Part shown: piece after piece, positions 62,131 through 64,000 of the stretch
Position numbering within the stretch: position 1 is the stretch's first letter
How the letters are laid out: each line of letters opens with the position of its first letter
Source of the DNA: JAFEDN01 sp963795715
Lineage (GTDB): Bacteria; Pseudomonadota; Gammaproteobacteria; Coxiellales; Coxiellaceae
NCBI GenBank assembly: GCA_963795715.1
Contig: CAWCIY010000003.1
Coordinates: 682,001-746,000 of the forward strand
Reading direction: 5' to 3'
Length of the DNA: 64,000 bases
Made by a program: the position numbers and the translations under genes
The notes under the pieces: model-generated
The model's database searches: none
What the model was told of the DNA's origin: nothing
Seen by the model: the letters and a program-made list of their open reading frames with translations, nothing else

Positions 62131-64000
62131 ATGGCTATTACTTCAAACTTTATGAAATTTCGTTGGCAAATTTTTGTGATAGTGATTTGCTTAGCGGCGA
62201 TTTTGTTATATTTGTTATTACGATTTTTAATCCCTGAAATTTCTCCACAACCTCCTTTATTGGCCGCAATCGTTTTAGGAGGTATTCCGGCTATATTGTA
62301 TATTATTGTAAAATTATTGAAAGGAAATTTGGGCGCTGATTCTTTAGCGGCGATCGCAATTGTCAGCGCCGTTATTTTAAAACAAAATCTTGCTGCAGTT
62401 TTAATTATTCTCATGCTGGCCAGTGGTCAAGCCCTCGAAGCCTATGCAATGCGTAAAGCTTCCTCGGTACTGCAGGCTCTTGCTAGCCGTATGCCTACTA
62501 TTATCCACCGTAAAACTTCCGAGGGTGTTACCGATTTTCCATTAAGTGAAGTTCGCGTGGGCGACGAGGTGATAGTTTATCCTCATGAAGCCTGTCCGGT
62601 GGATGGTGAAGTGGTGGAAGGACATGGTTCCATGGATGAATCTTATCTGACTGGTGAGCCATACCAAATCTCTAAAGCGCCTGGAGTGGCTGTAATCTCT
62701 GGTGCTATTAACGGGGAATCCGCGCTCACCATAAAAACCCGAAAATTACCGGGGGATTCTCACTATACTGCCATTGTTAAGGTCTTACAGGAAGCAGAAC
62801 AAAAACGACCGACTTTGCGGCGCTTGGGAGATCAGCTTGGTGCTATTTTTACGCCCATTGCTTTGCTGGCGGCTTTGGCTGCTTGGTATTTTTCAGGTGA
62901 AGTTATTCGTTTTTTGGCAGTTTTAGTGATCGCTACTCCCTGTCCGCTAATAATTGCTATACCCATTACTATTGTTAGTGCTATTTCTATGGCGGCCAAG
63001 CGGGCCATTATTATTAAAGATCCCACCGTATTAGAAAGATTACCTACTTGCAGAACCGCAATTTTTGATAAAACCGGTACCTTAACTTATGGCAAGCCTT
63101 CTTTAATCCACATATTTTCATCTAATTTGGCTGATGAAAAAAAGTGTTGCAATTGGCCGCTAGTTTAGAAAGATACTCAAAGCATCCGCTCTCAAACGCC
63201 ATACAACAAGCTGCTAAAGATCAGCGGCTGCCTCTGTTGGATGCTTGTTCGGTCACAGAAAAACCAGGCCAAGGGCTGATGGGAATTATAGCTCATCATA
63301 AAGTTCAAATTATCAGCCGCAAAAAATATCTAGAACTTTTTCCTGGAGAAATTGAGCAACTTCCTGTTATTGCATCCGGTTTAGAATGTTTAGTATTAAT
63401 TAATGAAGAATATGCGGCTACTTTCCAGTTCCAAGATGTTCCTCGCGCTGAGAGTAAGTCTTTTATCAAACATTTAAAGCCGTTTCATCGAATCAAAAAA
63501 ATAATGCTGGTTTCTGGTGACAGAGAAACCGAAGTCAAAGATTTAGGTGCTCAACTTAATTTAAAGGAAGTTTACGCCTTGCAAACTCCTGCTGAAAAAC
63601 TTGCAATAACGCGAGAACAAACAGCAAAAGCCCCTACTTTATTTTTGGGAGATGGAATTAATGACGCTCCTGCTTTGACCTCCGCCACCGTAGGTATTGC
63701 TTTTGGTCAATATAGCAATGTAACGGCAGCAGCGGCAGGAGCTGTAGTGATGGAGCATAGCTTGGCTAAAGTAGATGAATTATTCCATCTCAGCCTACTG
63801 ACTCGAAAAATTGCTTTGCAAAGTGCGATTGGTGGTATGGCTCTGAGTTTTATTGGCATGGGTTTCGCAGCTGCCGGCTATATATCACCTGTCGCCGGCG
63901 CCTTATTGCAGGAAGTGATTGATGTTTTAGCCATTCTCAATTCTTTAAGATTGATCTGGGTCAATAAAATTTATATTGATTTGCCTAACCCTGGCAAACG
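62131..64000 (+). pseudogene. P1B-type metal-transporting ATPase, one frameshift, runs off the window
   Basis: The protein starts without an HMA metal-binding domain. It has membrane segments, DEVIVYPHEACPVDGEV, the actuator motif YLTGEPYQ, the membrane metal motif TPCPL, phosphorylation site DKTGTLTYGKP and, after a frameshift, LERYSKHPLSNAI (nucleotide-binding HP motif), FLGDGINDAPAL and a last membrane pair. At about 63140 one A seems missing from a run of seven, breaking the frame. TPCP in place of CPC is found in other P1B subgroups, so the metal is uncertain. The C-terminus continues past the window. Confidence 0.85.

Noticed and set aside
1..64000. tRNA or rRNA genes
   Set aside because: I looked for cloverleaf-like T-arm sequences (GTTCRANYC) in gaps and found none with convincing partners.

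Overview
The window looks like chromosomal DNA of an AT-rich gammaproteobacterium, most likely a host-associated lineage near Legionellales/Coxiellaceae. That placement is an inference from gene content and family resemblance; there is no rRNA gene here to test it. Core gammaproteobacterial blocks are present: zapA-6S RNA-ygfA, lptM-dapF, efp-epmA, tolA-tolB-pal-cpoB-queE-queC and pssA-nadC. Between them lie long, Lys/Glu-rich, coiled-coil-like orphan proteins and many intergenic palindromic repeats.

Layout. 1-1.5 kb: end of a fasciclin-domain protein and a Tlde1-type L,D-transpeptidase-like toxin with a candidate periplasmic immunity protein. 1.9-4.65 kb: polA, with a degenerate proofreading site. 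4.7-11.8 kb: an accessory island holding an AAA/DUF4143 ATPase behind a large palindrome, a fragment of an antitoxin-like domain joined to a copy of the polA 3' end, two full-length paralogous coiled-coil proteins, and a decayed copy of the glmS 3' junction between them. 11.8-26.9 kb: housekeeping genes (glmS, zapA, 6S RNA, ygfA, mpg, dapF, dksA, folB, a MidA-like methyltransferase, a PTPS-like protein, cca, psd, epmA, efp). 27-33.7 kb: a DUF1704 metallopeptidase-like protein, nnrE, a GT-C-like membrane protein, priA and tolA. 33.8-41 kb: tolB, pal, cpoB, queE, queC and clpB with a sigma-32 promoter. 41-44.9 kb: a hydrolase, a cardiolipin-synthase-like gene, a DUF3579 gene and a broken orphan gene. 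45.3-50.7 kb: a 1398-residue coiled-coil orphan and an Rpn-family nuclease. 50.9-64 kb: phospholipid and NAD synthesis (pssA, nadC), an ABC exporter, ybiT, an OmpA-like lipoprotein, a cfa/FAD-oxidase pair, an RlmM-like methyltransferase and a P1B-type metal ATPase running off the end.

Several genes (efp, tolB, pal, clpB, the cardiolipin-synthase-like gene, the DUF3579 gene, the orphan at 43.3-44.9 kb and the metal ATPase) are broken only by 1-nt indels while their protein sequence stays well conserved. In clpB all nine indels I can place are single-base insertions. This looks more like consensus error than gene decay, so these genes should be treated as probably intact in the organism.

Functionally, the window combines envelope maintenance (Tol-Pal, OmpA-like, psd/pssA/cls/cfa phospholipid genes), pterin and queuosine synthesis (folB, PTPS-like, queE, queC), EF-P modification (efp, epmA) and stress response (clpB, dksA, 6S RNA). 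The most unusual parts are the island at 4.7-11.8 kb, with its duplicated gene ends, and four or five families of long palindromic intergenic elements, some nested in one another.
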